From NCBI GenBank assembly GCA_003149575.1, contig QCWG01000001.1, positions 215,183 to 279,182 on the forward strand: 64,000 nt of DNA, given 5' to 3'. The notes below the pieces were generated by a model. That model made no database searches and was not told where the DNA came from. It saw only the letters and a program-made list of their open reading frames with translations. The stretch comes from Altererythrobacter sp. XM-24bin4 (GTDB lineage: Bacteria > Pseudomonadota > Alphaproteobacteria > Sphingomonadales > Sphingomonadaceae). Positions 24,126 through 32,346 of this stretch are shown here, in pieces; within the stretch, counting starts at the first letter, position 1; every line of letters begins with the position of its first letter. The translations under genes were made by a program, and so were the position numbers.

Positions 24126-24704
24126 ATGTCTCTGACCAAGCAAGCCAAGACCCTCACAGAAGCCCAGCAGCGCACCGTTCTTTCCTATGTGAAAGATACT
24201 CGGCACCCCTCCCGCAATGAGCTGATGTTCATGCTTTCCGTTGATGCAGGTCTACGTGCCAAGGAGATTGCATCGCTCGAATGGTCGATGGTGACCGATG
24301 CCTCTGGTGAACTGACCGATACCATCCGCCTTCAGGACAAAGCCTCAAAGGGCAGCTCTGGCGGTGTGGTCTATATGTCTGCTCGATTGGCAAAGGCGTT
24401 CGCTCGGTTTCAAGCAGACACCCGTCACACCAGCGGCATCGTGATCCGTTCACAGACCGGCAAGCCCATGTCAGCTCAGGTGGTGGTGAACTGGTTTTTT
24501 GATACTTATCGTGCCCTGGGCTTTGAGGGTTGCTCCTCGCACAGTGGCAGGCGCACTGCCATTACCCGTTGGGCACGTAAGATCAGTTCCGTAGGCGGAT
24601 CGCTTAGAGACGTTCAAGCCCTAGCCAGACATTCCTCACTCGCCATGACCCAAAGGTATATCGAGGTGAGCGAGGATGCCTGTCGTAGGGTTGTCGAGCG
24701 CTAG
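24126..24704 (+). CDS. Short tyrosine recombinase, catalytic domain only
   Basis: A 192-residue site-specific recombinase. The catalytic residues are visible: Arg44 in AGLRAKEIA, His139 and Arg142 in SHSGRRTAITRWA, His169 in ARHSSLAMTQRYIE and Tyr178. The N-terminal core-binding domain of normal integrases (about 100 residues) is missing. It may act as a small invertase or resolvase, or as a helper of the larger integrase at 36283. Its ribosome-binding site lies in a hairpin. It overlaps the convergent ATPase gene by 4 bases. Confidence 0.82.
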   Translation: MSLTKQAKTLTEAQQRTVLSYVKDTRHPSRNELMFMLSVDAGLRAKEIASLEWSMVTDASGELTDTIRLQDKASKGSSGGVVYMSARLAKAFARFQADTRHTSGIVIRSQTGKPMSAQVVVNWFFDTYRALGFEGCSSHSGRRTAITRWARKISSVGGSLRDVQALARHSSLAMTQRYIEVSEDACRRVVER

Positions 24705-25339
24705 TTTACCTCAAGCTCAAGGGCATTCGCGATAGACCGATAATCGGGGAAGTCTCTATCAACGATAGCTTCGAGCTTGGACTGCTGGAAGCTCAAGCCC
24801 AGCTCCTGCAATCGGACGCCAAGGCTTTCCTTGAGGCGAGATTTCAAAGCTTCAACCTCATCGCCAAGGTCATCAAAATCGATTTTGACAAACCGAGACT
24901 GGATAGCAGGGATAAGACGTTCAACCTCATTCGCGGTAAAGATAAACCGGACAAGGGCGGAATAGTCTTCCGTCACCGTACGCAACGCAGCCTGAACGTC
25001 CTTGGACAGATAATCAGCCTCTTCAATCACGCAGATCTTAGGCTCTCCCGTCACAGCGATAGAGCTACAGAACGCATCGAGCTTTTTCAGGACATCCTTG
25101 ACGTCTTGCTTGTTCGACCCGTTCACTCTGATTGCGAAAGCGCCAAGCCGCTTCACGATGATCCGTGCCAAGGACGACTTACCCGTCCCAGGCGATCCAA
25201 AAAGTAGCAGGTTAGGAACCAAGCCGGCATTAAGCCACGCATCAACAGTGCTGAGCGTTGAGGCAGGCAGGATTACCTGATCAAGCTGGGTGGGACGAAG
25301 CCGCTCCGTAAGAAGCAAGCTGTAAGTTTCAATCTTCAT
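24701..25339 (-). CDS. Clamp-loader-like AAA+ ATPase, T4 gp44 type, without collar domain
   Basis: A 212-residue ATPase. Walker A is GSPGTGKS (48-55). The Walker B region ICVIEEADYL (102-111) has Glu-Glu in place of Asp-Glu. Sensor FIFTANE follows, and the arginine-finger motif SRF is at 148-150. The N-terminal TERLRPTQLDQVILP and the later SALVRFIFTANEVERLIPAIQSRF follow phage T4 clamp-loader gp44 and RFC small subunits. T4 gp44 is about 320 residues; the C-terminal collar domain is absent here, so it is unlikely to form the usual pentamer. It may remodel another element protein. The next gene lies 20 bases upstream. Confidence 0.78.
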   Translation of the reverse strand: MKIETYSLLLTERLRPTQLDQVILPASTLSTVDAWLNAGLVPNLLLFGSPGTGKSSLARIIVKRLGAFAIRVNGSNKQDVKDVLKKLDAFCSSIAVTGEPKICVIEEADYLSKDVQAALRTVTEDYSALVRFIFTANEVERLIPAIQSRFVKIDFDDLGDEVEALKSRLKESLGVRLQELGLSFQQSKLEAIVDRDFPDYRSIANALELEVN

Positions 25340-25359
25340 GTCTATGACCTTTCTTAGGA

Positions 25360-25662
25360 TTACGAACCAAGCACGAGCGTGATGCCGTCTCGGGGTGAGT
25401 AGGTGATGTTTTCGAGGTAACAGGAGTGCGGGTCTTGCCGCAGAAGCTCGCCACAGACGGCAAGCAGATCATCCAAGACAATACTGCGATTGCGGACCTC
25501 AACCCTAGGCTGAGTGTCAGCTAAGTTCGTGACAGGATAAACCCCATCAGGAGCTTCGACTGAGAACGAACCTATATCGAGGTAGAGACGATGCTCTGGT
25601 CCTTCCTGGTCGTAACAGCTGCCGCAAATTTCTGTAAACGTGAGATATTTATCGTATTTCAT
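25360..25662 (-). CDS. Hypothetical protein of 100 residues
   Basis: Start ATG 25662, with GAGGAG 7 bases upstream; the longer frame from 25740 has no such site. The product begins MKYDKYLTFTEICGSCYDQ and contains two cysteines close together and two more later (AVCGELL, HSCYLEN). The central part, LYLDIGSFSVEAPDGVYPVTN, looks beta-rich. I recognise no family. It lies 20 bases upstream of the AAA+ ATPase gene on the same strand, so it is probably cotranscribed and could be a partner. Confidence 0.5.
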   Translation of the reverse strand: MKYDKYLTFTEICGSCYDQEGPEHRLYLDIGSFSVEAPDGVYPVTNLADTQPRVEVRNRSIVLDDLLAVCGELLRQDPHSCYLENITYSPRDGITLVLGS

Positions 25663-25771
25663 AATGTACTCCTCAAAATCAAGAAAGCGGAATTGCCTCT
25701 TGATGTTTCCCTTATGAAGGAGTTCTGATATTAACGGCATGGGCTGCTTAATGGATGTTTAGGTCGTTAGC

Positions 25772-26503
25772 ATGAGGCGCGAGTTCGCACGCAATTTCGT
25801 CGGAAAGCATCCGCTATTCCGCAAGAGCCACTCCGAGAACGGCGTGCGCTGGCAGGACAATATCTATTACCTGTGGTGGGAGTACCTGAGGCGCCATGAG
25901 GGCTATAAAGCCTGCTGTGATCGCGGAGGCTCAGGACCCTACGCTCGGCTCTATGCGGACTTTGGAAACGTCCACTCCCAGGACTTCAAGACATGGTGGC
26001 GAGCTAATGGCGTCCACCTGTTTGCAGAGCCTCCTGCCCCTGTTGGGGTTTGGGCTTTATCTGATGATGAGGTGCTGGATCTGGTTCAGGCAGGTCGTGA
26101 TGAGAACACTCTGATCGTTGCCATACCGCTCGACTTCAAACGCCGATCAATCACGGCAGGGATCAACAAAATCCTGAAAGAGAGCCAGACACGCCAGCGA
26201 GGCGAAAAACGCATCAAGACCAGCAAGGCACGCTACCCTCTGGCTCAGGCTTTTGATGTGATGGCGCTGAAGACGACGCTCGAGTGCTACGATCGTAAAC
26301 AAGCCAACCCTTCAATGCCGCTATGGCAAATCGCACAGGAGGTTGGGGTATCAACGCGACTGACAGCGGAAGAGCTCAGAACCAACGATGCCGCAGCCAA
26401 GGACAAGAAGCTCTCCATGACCGCTGGTGTCAGCCGTAAGCTTAAGCAGGCTCAGCGGCTGATTGAGAACGTGGGAAGAGGAAAGTTTCCTATGGGAAAC
26501 TAG
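25772..26503 (+). CDS. Hypothetical protein with helix-turn-helix-like C-terminal part
   Basis: A 243-residue protein, not recognised. The N-terminal part (about 1-90) is Trp/Tyr-rich (WQDNIYYLWWEYLRRHEGYKACCDRGGSGPYARLYADFG). The middle has TLIVAIPLDFKRRSITAGINKIL. The C-terminal part, MPLWQIAQEVGVSTRLTAEELRTND, resembles a helix-turn-helix, so DNA binding is likely. Such proteins occur in genomic islands of sphingomonads and relatives. It is divergent from the 100-residue gene and converges, with a 4-base overlap, on the next. Confidence 0.5.
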   Translation: MRREFARNFVGKHPLFRKSHSENGVRWQDNIYYLWWEYLRRHEGYKACCDRGGSGPYARLYADFGNVHSQDFKTWWRANGVHLFAEPPAPVGVWALSDDEVLDLVQAGRDENTLIVAIPLDFKRRSITAGINKILKESQTRQRGEKRIKTSKARYPLAQAFDVMALKTTLECYDRKQANPSMPLWQIAQEVGVSTRLTAEELRTNDAAAKDKKLSMTAGVSRKLKQAQRLIENVGRGKFPMGN

Positions 26504-27078
26504 CTCTGATTGAGCAGCTTCTCTCTATTCAACCAAGTCCAAAACTCAGCAGGCATTTCGCGTTCAACGGTCTCCAAAGACCGGACATCTACGGTTCCGT
26601 TGCAAGCCATTAGCGGCACCTCGATAAACTCTTCTGGAGTGCACCAATCGACGCGCAAATATGGCTTATTTGTCAGCTTGGAATCTACAATCTGGGTCAC
26701 GGTACCATGGTGATAAACGCACATAGTTTCGCCAAATTTTTCGATCTTTTTGAGCACCACGGTGTCGCCGGGTAGGATCTCTCCAAACCGCTTAAGCTGA
26801 TGCTCGCTCTCAACGAAATCGAACAGGCAGACACCATCTCTGACCCATATCTCATCCTGCCGATTCTCGAAGTTAGCGTCGGGACAGAACCCCATGAACA
26901 CATAATGCGCTTGCAGTGGAGGCACCGTCGTCAGATTTATCTCGTCGATAATTAGACGCATCTCCTGATTACCGCGATCAAGCAGAGCCTTTGCGTTATC
27001 ACGAATTTTTAGGAGCTCGGTGCGCGTCCGCTTCCCTGCCCGTATACCTTCAAGCGCCAATCGGATTTGCGGATTCAT
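26500..27078 (-). CDS. Hypothetical protein of 192 residues
   Basis: A cytoplasmic protein with no signal peptide and no recognised family. The first 50 residues are helical (ALEGIRAGKRTRTELLKIRDNAKALLDRGNQEMRLIIDEI). Then come alternating strands: HYVFMGFCPDANFENRQDEIWVRDGVCLFDFVE, GDTVVLKKIEKFGETMCVYHHGTVTQIVDS, LRVDWCTPEEFIEVPLMACNG. Repeated short strands with GTV turns may form a small barrel such as a nucleic-acid-binding module; this is inference. AT-rich codon use is stronger than in the core genes. Confidence 0.45.
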   Translation of the reverse strand: MNPQIRLALEGIRAGKRTRTELLKIRDNAKALLDRGNQEMRLIIDEINLTTVPPLQAHYVFMGFCPDANFENRQDEIWVRDGVCLFDFVESEHQLKRFGEILPGDTVVLKKIEKFGETMCVYHHGTVTQIVDSKLTNKPYLRVDWCTPEEFIEVPLMACNGTVDVRSLETVEREMPAEFWTWLNREKLLNQS

Positions 27079-27229
27079 GTTTTCCCCACTGATCTTCTAG
27101 CCTTATGCTTTAGCGATGACCATGTGAGCTCGCCACATATCTATGGCATTGCCAAGCGGGATAGCTCTGCTCGCGTATTTGAGCTCTCGGCGATGGAAGT
27201 TCTGATCCCATCAGCCAAGGTTGAGCAAC

Positions 27230-27567
27230 CCAGCAAATCAGCAAGTGCAAAGGGTGCGCACGATTTGGTGCATGACATGGTCAGTGCTGGCGATCGCTCG
27301 CAGTTACATCTCTTTGCCGATCAGGAACGAGAAGGCTGGACTGCCTGCGTGGGCACGGAAGACTCGCTGGCGGCACAATGATCAACTTTGTCGAGTGATG
27401 CTACTTCCCTAACGCTTGCTTCTGCGTTCACCCCGATCCTCAAACTGCTGAACGGCGGTCTATCGATGCGAAAGACGGCTGATCGACTGGGCGCTTTGAC
27501 CTCCACTGTTCAGCGAGCACAGGCATTAGCAACACAGAAAATTATGCGGTGTCGAAGCGTTGATTGA
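27230..27567 (+). pseudogene. Decayed serine recombinase (resolvase) tail
   Basis: Two frames carry resolvase-like text. About 27309-27380 reads IRNEKAGLPAWARKTRW, like the usual ER(T)xAGLxAARAxGRK. From about 27445 a second frame reads LLNGGLSMRKTADRLG and ALTSTVQR, like the C-terminal helix-turn-helix of resolvases. A frameshift separates them and no catalytic N-terminal domain remains. The end overlaps the AlbA_2 gene by 26 bases. It is a relic of earlier mobile DNA within the element. Confidence 0.4.
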
Positions 27568-29227
27568 TGTAGGCGACCATCTCCTTGCCATCTAAACGAT
27601 CTGTTGCTGGGTTTGTGCGAATATAAAACTCAGAAGCATTATTCCACTTCAACCAAATTGCTTGTGAGGATGATTTTACCAAAAAACGAACTATGCTTTT
27701 TCCGTCAATGTCGTGCATCTTCCAATCAACGAGATTCAAAACCTCCTTACCGATGTGATTGACAACGAGATTGCGAATCTTTTTTAGATACTCATCTTTA
27801 CTTTTTTTATATAAAGACTTCATCTCCTGATTAATTCCGGTGATAAGCCCATCATCATTTACCCCTACAAGCAAAACACCGCCATCAGTATTCATAAAAC
27901 CGCACAGAGTTTTCATTATTTCGTGTTCTATTACGGGTTTCTTTATCCCATCCCTTACGCAGAGAGAGATGGTTTGCTTGAATTCAAGGTGTTTCCCTTC
28001 TCCACTGCGAATTTCTGATTTGATCTTGTCGACTATGCTAAGACGGTCGATTGATTCGAGTAGTTTGGTTACATCATTCTGGATGCTGTCGACGTTTCTA
28101 GGATTATAAACCAATTCTTGGTAGAGTTTGTCCATCTGCTCAAACAGCATTTTTAGACTGCGGTTTGTATCGGAAATCTGAATTTGCATATCTTGAGGCG
28201 GACAGGGGATCTCGAGCGACAGAATGCTTTTTGTGCTAAGGTTCGGTAACGTGCTGCCTGTAGAGGCGGAAAGCAGGATTTTCTTACCTAGCTCCGTGTT
28301 GAAAAAGGACACGGCATAATCTCGGTCGATCTCTGATTTTAGGTCAACGCGAAAGTATCGATGTCTTGGATTTATGTCTTCTAGCGACCGGAAAGCGACA
28401 TTCTTTTTCGATACCGTCGCCACTGTGTTGAGCAGCAAAGTGTTGTCGCCAATTGAGGTTTCAGACGGGTCGTATTTGCGGATGCCTTCCACGAGGTCCG
28501 ACATCTTTTTCCGCTCAAAATTTCGATCATTCGAAAGTATCGAGGATATTTCCTGGCGGAGGTAAAAGTTTGCGAAACCAGAGAACTCCGCCTTTTTGCA
28601 TGAATCAAGGGGCGCGTCAGGGTCTCCGCCAAGATGTCGAGTCAGGAAATTTGCAGCACTTCGCGCTTCAAATGTGCTAGAGAGATCGCTTAGCGAGTAT
28701 AAGAAAGTATGCTCAAAACTTCCCCTCGAGATCACCGCAAACAAGAGATTAGACGAAACGCCATATACGCTGCGTGGTAACTCTAGGTACCCGCGGACAT
28801 CGAAGCCCTTTTTGTTCAGAACGTCGATACATTTTTGACCATTTCGTGTTGACAGACCCAACGTGAAGGTAGGCAATAGCGCCACTCCCTCTGCCGCCAA
28901 ATAATCTGCATATTCAATCGCATATGCGAATTCCGCATTGTTTTTTATACCGAAGTAAGACTCCCCGCCCGTATGAAGGTTCACACCGGTGTCCCAGATG
29001 ATTAGTGAGGCGCCCTTATGACGTTCAAAGAAATGGGAGACTGTCTCGTTGGATCCTCCACAAACAGAAAAAACCACCGCGTTGGAGGGAGGGGCAACAT
29101 CGCGGATCGGGATCGCGTGTTGATTGAAAAATATTACCGGTCCCTTCGAGGACATATTTTTCGACAATTCTTCCAGAAACACCTTGAATGGTTCTGGTGC
29201 TGAACTCAGCGTCGCCTCACTTTTCAT
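27542..29227 (-). CDS. Fused protein: methyltransferase-like remnant, HsdS-like half, AlbA_2 domain; fourth gene of the type I R-M operon
   Basis: 561 residues. Residues about 60-180 (GVALLPTFTLGLST, then GFDVRGYLELPRSVYGVSSNLLFAVISRG) follow the second half of an N6-adenine methyltransferase, but no NPPY/F motif or DPxxGxG motif is present, so catalysis is unlikely. Residues about 275-398 resemble half of an HsdS subunit: YFRVDLKSEIDRDYAVSFF, then ASTGSTLPNLSTKSILSLEIPCPP and a helical MLFEQMDKLYQELV. Residues about 402-560 are an AlbA_2/Schlafen-type domain: HLEFKQTISLC, then KTLCGFMNTDGGVLLVGVNDDGLITGI. It begins 20 bases after hsdR and looks cotranscribed. Base composition is AT-richer than hsdR, suggesting separate origin. 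Possibly an R-linked accessory protein; function unknown. Confidence 0.72.
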   Translation of the reverse strand: MKSEATLSSAPEPFKVFLEELSKNMSSKGPVIFFNQHAIPIRDVAPPSNAVVFSVCGGSNETVSHFFERHKGASLIIWDTGVNLHTGGESYFGIKNNAEFAYAIEYADYLAAEGVALLPTFTLGLSTRNGQKCIDVLNKKGFDVRGYLELPRSVYGVSSNLLFAVISRGSFEHTFLYSLSDLSSTFEARSAANFLTRHLGGDPDAPLDSCKKAEFSGFANFYLRQEISSILSNDRNFERKKMSDLVEGIRKYDPSETSIGDNTLLLNTVATVSKKNVAFRSLEDINPRHRYFRVDLKSEIDRDYAVSFFNTELGKKILLSASTGSTLPNLSTKSILSLEIPCPPQDMQIQISDTNRSLKMLFEQMDKLYQELVYNPRNVDSIQNDVTKLLESIDRLSIVDKIKSEIRSGEGKHLEFKQTISLCVRDGIKKPVIEHEIMKTLCGFMNTDGGVLLVGVNDDGLITGINQEMKSLYKKSKDEYLKKIRNLVVNHIGKEVLNLVDWKMHDIDGKSIVRFLVKSSSQAIWLKWNNASEFYIRTNPATDRLDGKEMVAYINQRFDTA

Positions 29228-29247
29228 ATACCCTCGCCTCTTTCGTG

Positions 29248-32200
29248 CTAAGCGTAAACCTGATCCTCTGAGATCGCCTCTGCCTGTCGCAGCACCATAT
29301 CAACGGCGTCGTTCTGTTGGTCAGGCGGGTAACGATATTTCCGAAGCAGTGTGCGGATCAGAATACGCAGTTTCGCGCGAACGCTATCCCGCACCGCCCA
29401 GTCGACAGTTAGGTTTTCGCGAAGTTTCTTTGCCACCTCCCGCGCCATCTCGACCAGCACCTCTTCGCCCATCAACTCCTGAGCGGAATTATTCTGGGCA
29501 AGGGCATCGTAGAATGCCTCTTCCTCGTCGGTAAGTTTATGACTTTCACGTCGAGCAAGGTCCGCTTGGAACTGTTTCGCCATGGCAATCAGTTCCTCGA
29601 TGACCTGTGCTGCCTCAACCGCCCGATTGGCGTATTTGCCGAGCGATTTTTCGAGAAGGTCACTGAACTTTCGCTGCTTCACGACATTGGTCTTGAACTT
29701 GGATTTTACCTCGTCCTTGATCAGGCGCTGAAGCAGTTCGACCGCAAGGTTCTTATGCGGCATCTTCAGCACTTCCTTGAGGAAGTCATCCGACAAGATC
29801 GAGATGTCAGGCGTGTCCAATCCGGCAAGTTTGAAGATGTCAGAGACGCCCTCGCCGACAACTGCTTGAGACACCAACTGGCGTAGTTCGTAGTCAATAT
29901 CCTTCCTAGGATGCGTATTGCCCGCACCATCCTTGATCAGCGGTGCTCGGACTGCCTGATGGAATGCAACCTCAGGGGACAGTTCCAACGCTTCATCAAG
30001 GGTGCCGCACAAAGCGAACGCCTTTGTCATTTGCAGAACCGTGTCTGCATAGCGACGCTTGCCGTCTTCCTGCTCTAGAACATGATCGAGGCATTCGGGA
30101 ATGAGAAGGAGGGCATTCTTTCTGAAACCGCTCCAATCGACCGGATGCAGCAAGTCCCGTGCGACCTGAATCTTCTCTTTCAGGATGCGCAGCGCTTCAC
30201 TAGAATCGATAGTCGGTCGACCTTTGCCTCGTGCAGCACTGTAGGTTGCCAGCGCCTCTTTGAGTTGAGGGGCAATGCCGATGTAGTCGACCACCAGACC
30301 GCCGGGTTTGTCCTTGAAGACGCGGTTCACCCGAGCGATCGCCTGAGCAAGATTCGCACCCTGCATCGGTTTATCGATATACATGGTCGCAAGGCATGGT
30401 GCGTCGAAACCCGTCAACCACATGTCACGCACGATCACGATTTTCAGAGGGTCTTCAGGGTTCTTGAACCGCTTTTCGAGATCCTTCTTCTGCGCCTTGT
30501 TCGTGTGATGCGGTTGCAGATACGCCTTGTCCGATGCGGAGGCAGTCATCACGACCTTGATTACGCCCTGCATATGATCGTCTGAATGCCATTCAGGGCG
30601 CAACTCGACGATCTTGTCATACAGTCGGACACAAATGTCCCGTGACATGGCGACAACCATCGCCTTGCCGGGTTGGGTCTGACTGCGCGTTTCGTAGTGC
30701 TTGATCAGGTCCTCTGCGACCACTTGCAACCGTGCATCCGTCCCGACGATTGCCTCAAGTGCCGACCACTGACTTTTCGCCCGTTCTTTCTCGCGCTCGT
30801 CCGCAGTCTCGCTTTCGAGAATGTCTTCTACTTCGTCATCGATGGTAGGCAGGGCAGTGTGGTCGAGATTGATCTTCGCAAGGCGTGACTCGTAGTAGAT
30901 CGGCACCGTCGCGCCATCATCGACCGCCTGCTGGATGTCGTAGATCGAAACATATTCGCCGAAGACTGCCTGCGTGTCTCTATCATCCTGCGAGATTGGG
31001 GTTCCGGTGAAGGCGAGGAATGTTGCGTTAGGCAGAGCATCCCTTAGCGATTTCGCCAGACCATATTTGATTGCGCCACTCTCGCCGTCAATCTTCGCCT
31101 TGAACCCATATTGGGTGCGATGCGCTTCGTCCGCGATGACAACGATGTTGTGACGGTCGGTCAGGACGGGGAATTTGTCTTCGTCCGCCTCCAACCCGAA
31201 CTTCTGAATGGTAGTGAAGATGATCCCGCCCGACGGTCGGTTCATCAGATGCTCGCGAAGTTCGGATCTCGAGTTTGCCTGCTTAGGCGTTTCACCCAGC
31301 AGTTCGCCCGCGTTGGCGAACACGCCGAACAACTGACCATCAAGGTCTTGTCGATCCGTGACCATCACGAGGGTTGGGTTTTCAAGGCGGGGTTCTGAGA
31401 TCAAGCGACCTGCCAAACACGCCATCTCGATGCTCTTGCCGGCACCTTGCGTATGCCAGACAACGCCGCCCTTCTTGGTGCCGCCTTTTCCAGATGCGAT
31501 GACGACGCTTTCGACCGCTGCCTGAACCGCGTGGAACTGGTGATACCCCGCGATCTTCTTGATGAGGGTTTTGTCATCCTCGAAAATGCAGAAATAGCGC
31601 AGATAGTTGAGGAACACCTGCTTACTGAACAGACCTTTGATCAGGGTTTCCAGTTCGCGGTGCTGCCCCAGCGGGTCAACATTTACCCCGTCAATCGTCC
31701 GCCAGCGCATAAACCGCTCTTCATTGGCAGACAGTGATCCCAAGCGGGCATAGATACCGTCGGAGATAACCAAGCATGTGTTGTAGTTAAACAGGTCAGG
31801 AATGTCGGTTTTGTAGGTCTGCAACTGGTTATATGCCGCCCATATGTCCGCCTTCGCGTCCGCCACATTCTTCAGTTCGATCACCGCCAGCGGTAATCCG
31901 TTGAGGAAAACTAGCACATCGGGGCGGCGGTTCTGCTTCACCCCGTGGATCGTGAACTGGTTGACCACCAACCAATCATTGTTCTCCGGGTTCTCAAAGT
32001 CGATGACCTTGAGTTGCTTGCCGACTTCCTGATTGCCCTCATGGTAGGTGACTTTCACCCCCTTTGTGATCCACGAATGCACCTGTCTATTGCATGACAT
32101 CAGCGCGGGAATGTTGGGATTGATCAGTTGCGCGAACGCAGCGTCAATCGCCGACTGCGGGATTTCAGGGTTCAAGCGCTTCAGTGAGGAAAGCAGGCGA

Positions 32201-32346
32201 TCCTTGAGTGTGACGGAGCGGTAGTCTGCTCGCTCCGGCGCCTCGCCATCAGGTGCGATGTCATACCCGACCAGGTACTGATAACCGAGTTCCCTGAACC
32301 ACTCGATGGTTTGAAGTTCGACATGATCCTCGGTGACCAGCGCCAT
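29248..32346 (-). CDS. hsdR: Type I restriction enzyme, subunit R
   Basis: The ATP-dependent translocase and nuclease subunit, 1032 residues. The nuclease motif is PDVLVFLNGLPLAVIELK (142-159) with the PD...ExK residues. Walker A HTQGAGKS is at 298-305. DEAH appears as VIADEAHRTQYG around residue 395, followed by FLAFTGTPI. The late helicase part has DMWLTGFDAPCLATMYIDKPMQGANLAQAIARVNR. The C-terminal assembly part (about 850-1032) is intact. The start codon overlaps the hsdS stop by one base (TAATG), so it is translationally coupled. The subunit appears complete and functional, and cuts DNA away from the recognition site when unmodified. Confidence 0.96.
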   Translation of the reverse strand: MALVTEDHVELQTIEWFRELGYQYLVGYDIAPDGEAPERADYRSVTLKDRLLSSLKRLNPEIPQSAIDAAFAQLINPNIPALMSCNRQVHSWITKGVKVTYHEGNQEVGKQLKVIDFENPENNDWLVVNQFTIHGVKQNRRPDVLVFLNGLPLAVIELKNVADAKADIWAAYNQLQTYKTDIPDLFNYNTCLVISDGIYARLGSLSANEERFMRWRTIDGVNVDPLGQHRELETLIKGLFSKQVFLNYLRYFCIFEDDKTLIKKIAGYHQFHAVQAAVESVVIASGKGGTKKGGVVWHTQGAGKSIEMACLAGRLISEPRLENPTLVMVTDRQDLDGQLFGVFANAGELLGETPKQANSRSELREHLMNRPSGGIIFTTIQKFGLEADEDKFPVLTDRHNIVVIADEAHRTQYGFKAKIDGESGAIKYGLAKSLRDALPNATFLAFTGTPISQDDRDTQAVFGEYVSIYDIQQAVDDGATVPIYYESRLAKINLDHTALPTIDDEVEDILESETADEREKERAKSQWSALEAIVGTDARLQVVAEDLIKHYETRSQTQPGKAMVVAMSRDICVRLYDKIVELRPEWHSDDHMQGVIKVVMTASASDKAYLQPHHTNKAQKKDLEKRFKNPEDPLKIVIVRDMWLTGFDAPCLATMYIDKPMQGANLAQAIARVNRVFKDKPGGLVVDYIGIAPQLKEALATYSAARGKGRPTIDSSEALRILKEKIQVARDLLHPVDWSGFRKNALLLIPECLDHVLEQEDGKRRYADTVLQMTKAFALCGTLDEALELSPEVAFHQAVRAPLIKDGAGNTHPRKDIDYELRQLVSQAVVGEGVSDIFKLAGLDTPDISILSDDFLKEVLKMPHKNLAVELLQRLIKDEVKSKFKTNVVKQRKFSDLLEKSLGKYANRAVEAAQVIEELIAMAKQFQADLARRESHKLTDEEEAFYDALAQNNSAQELMGEEVLVEMAREVAKKLRENLTVDWAVRDSVRAKLRILIRTLLRKYRYPPDQQNDAVDMVLRQAEAISEDQVYA

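Noticed and set aside
27067..27381. A 104-codon plus-strand gene after the hypothetical protein at 26500
   Set aside because: The text does not look like a family, and another frame in the same DNA carries resolvase-like remnants.
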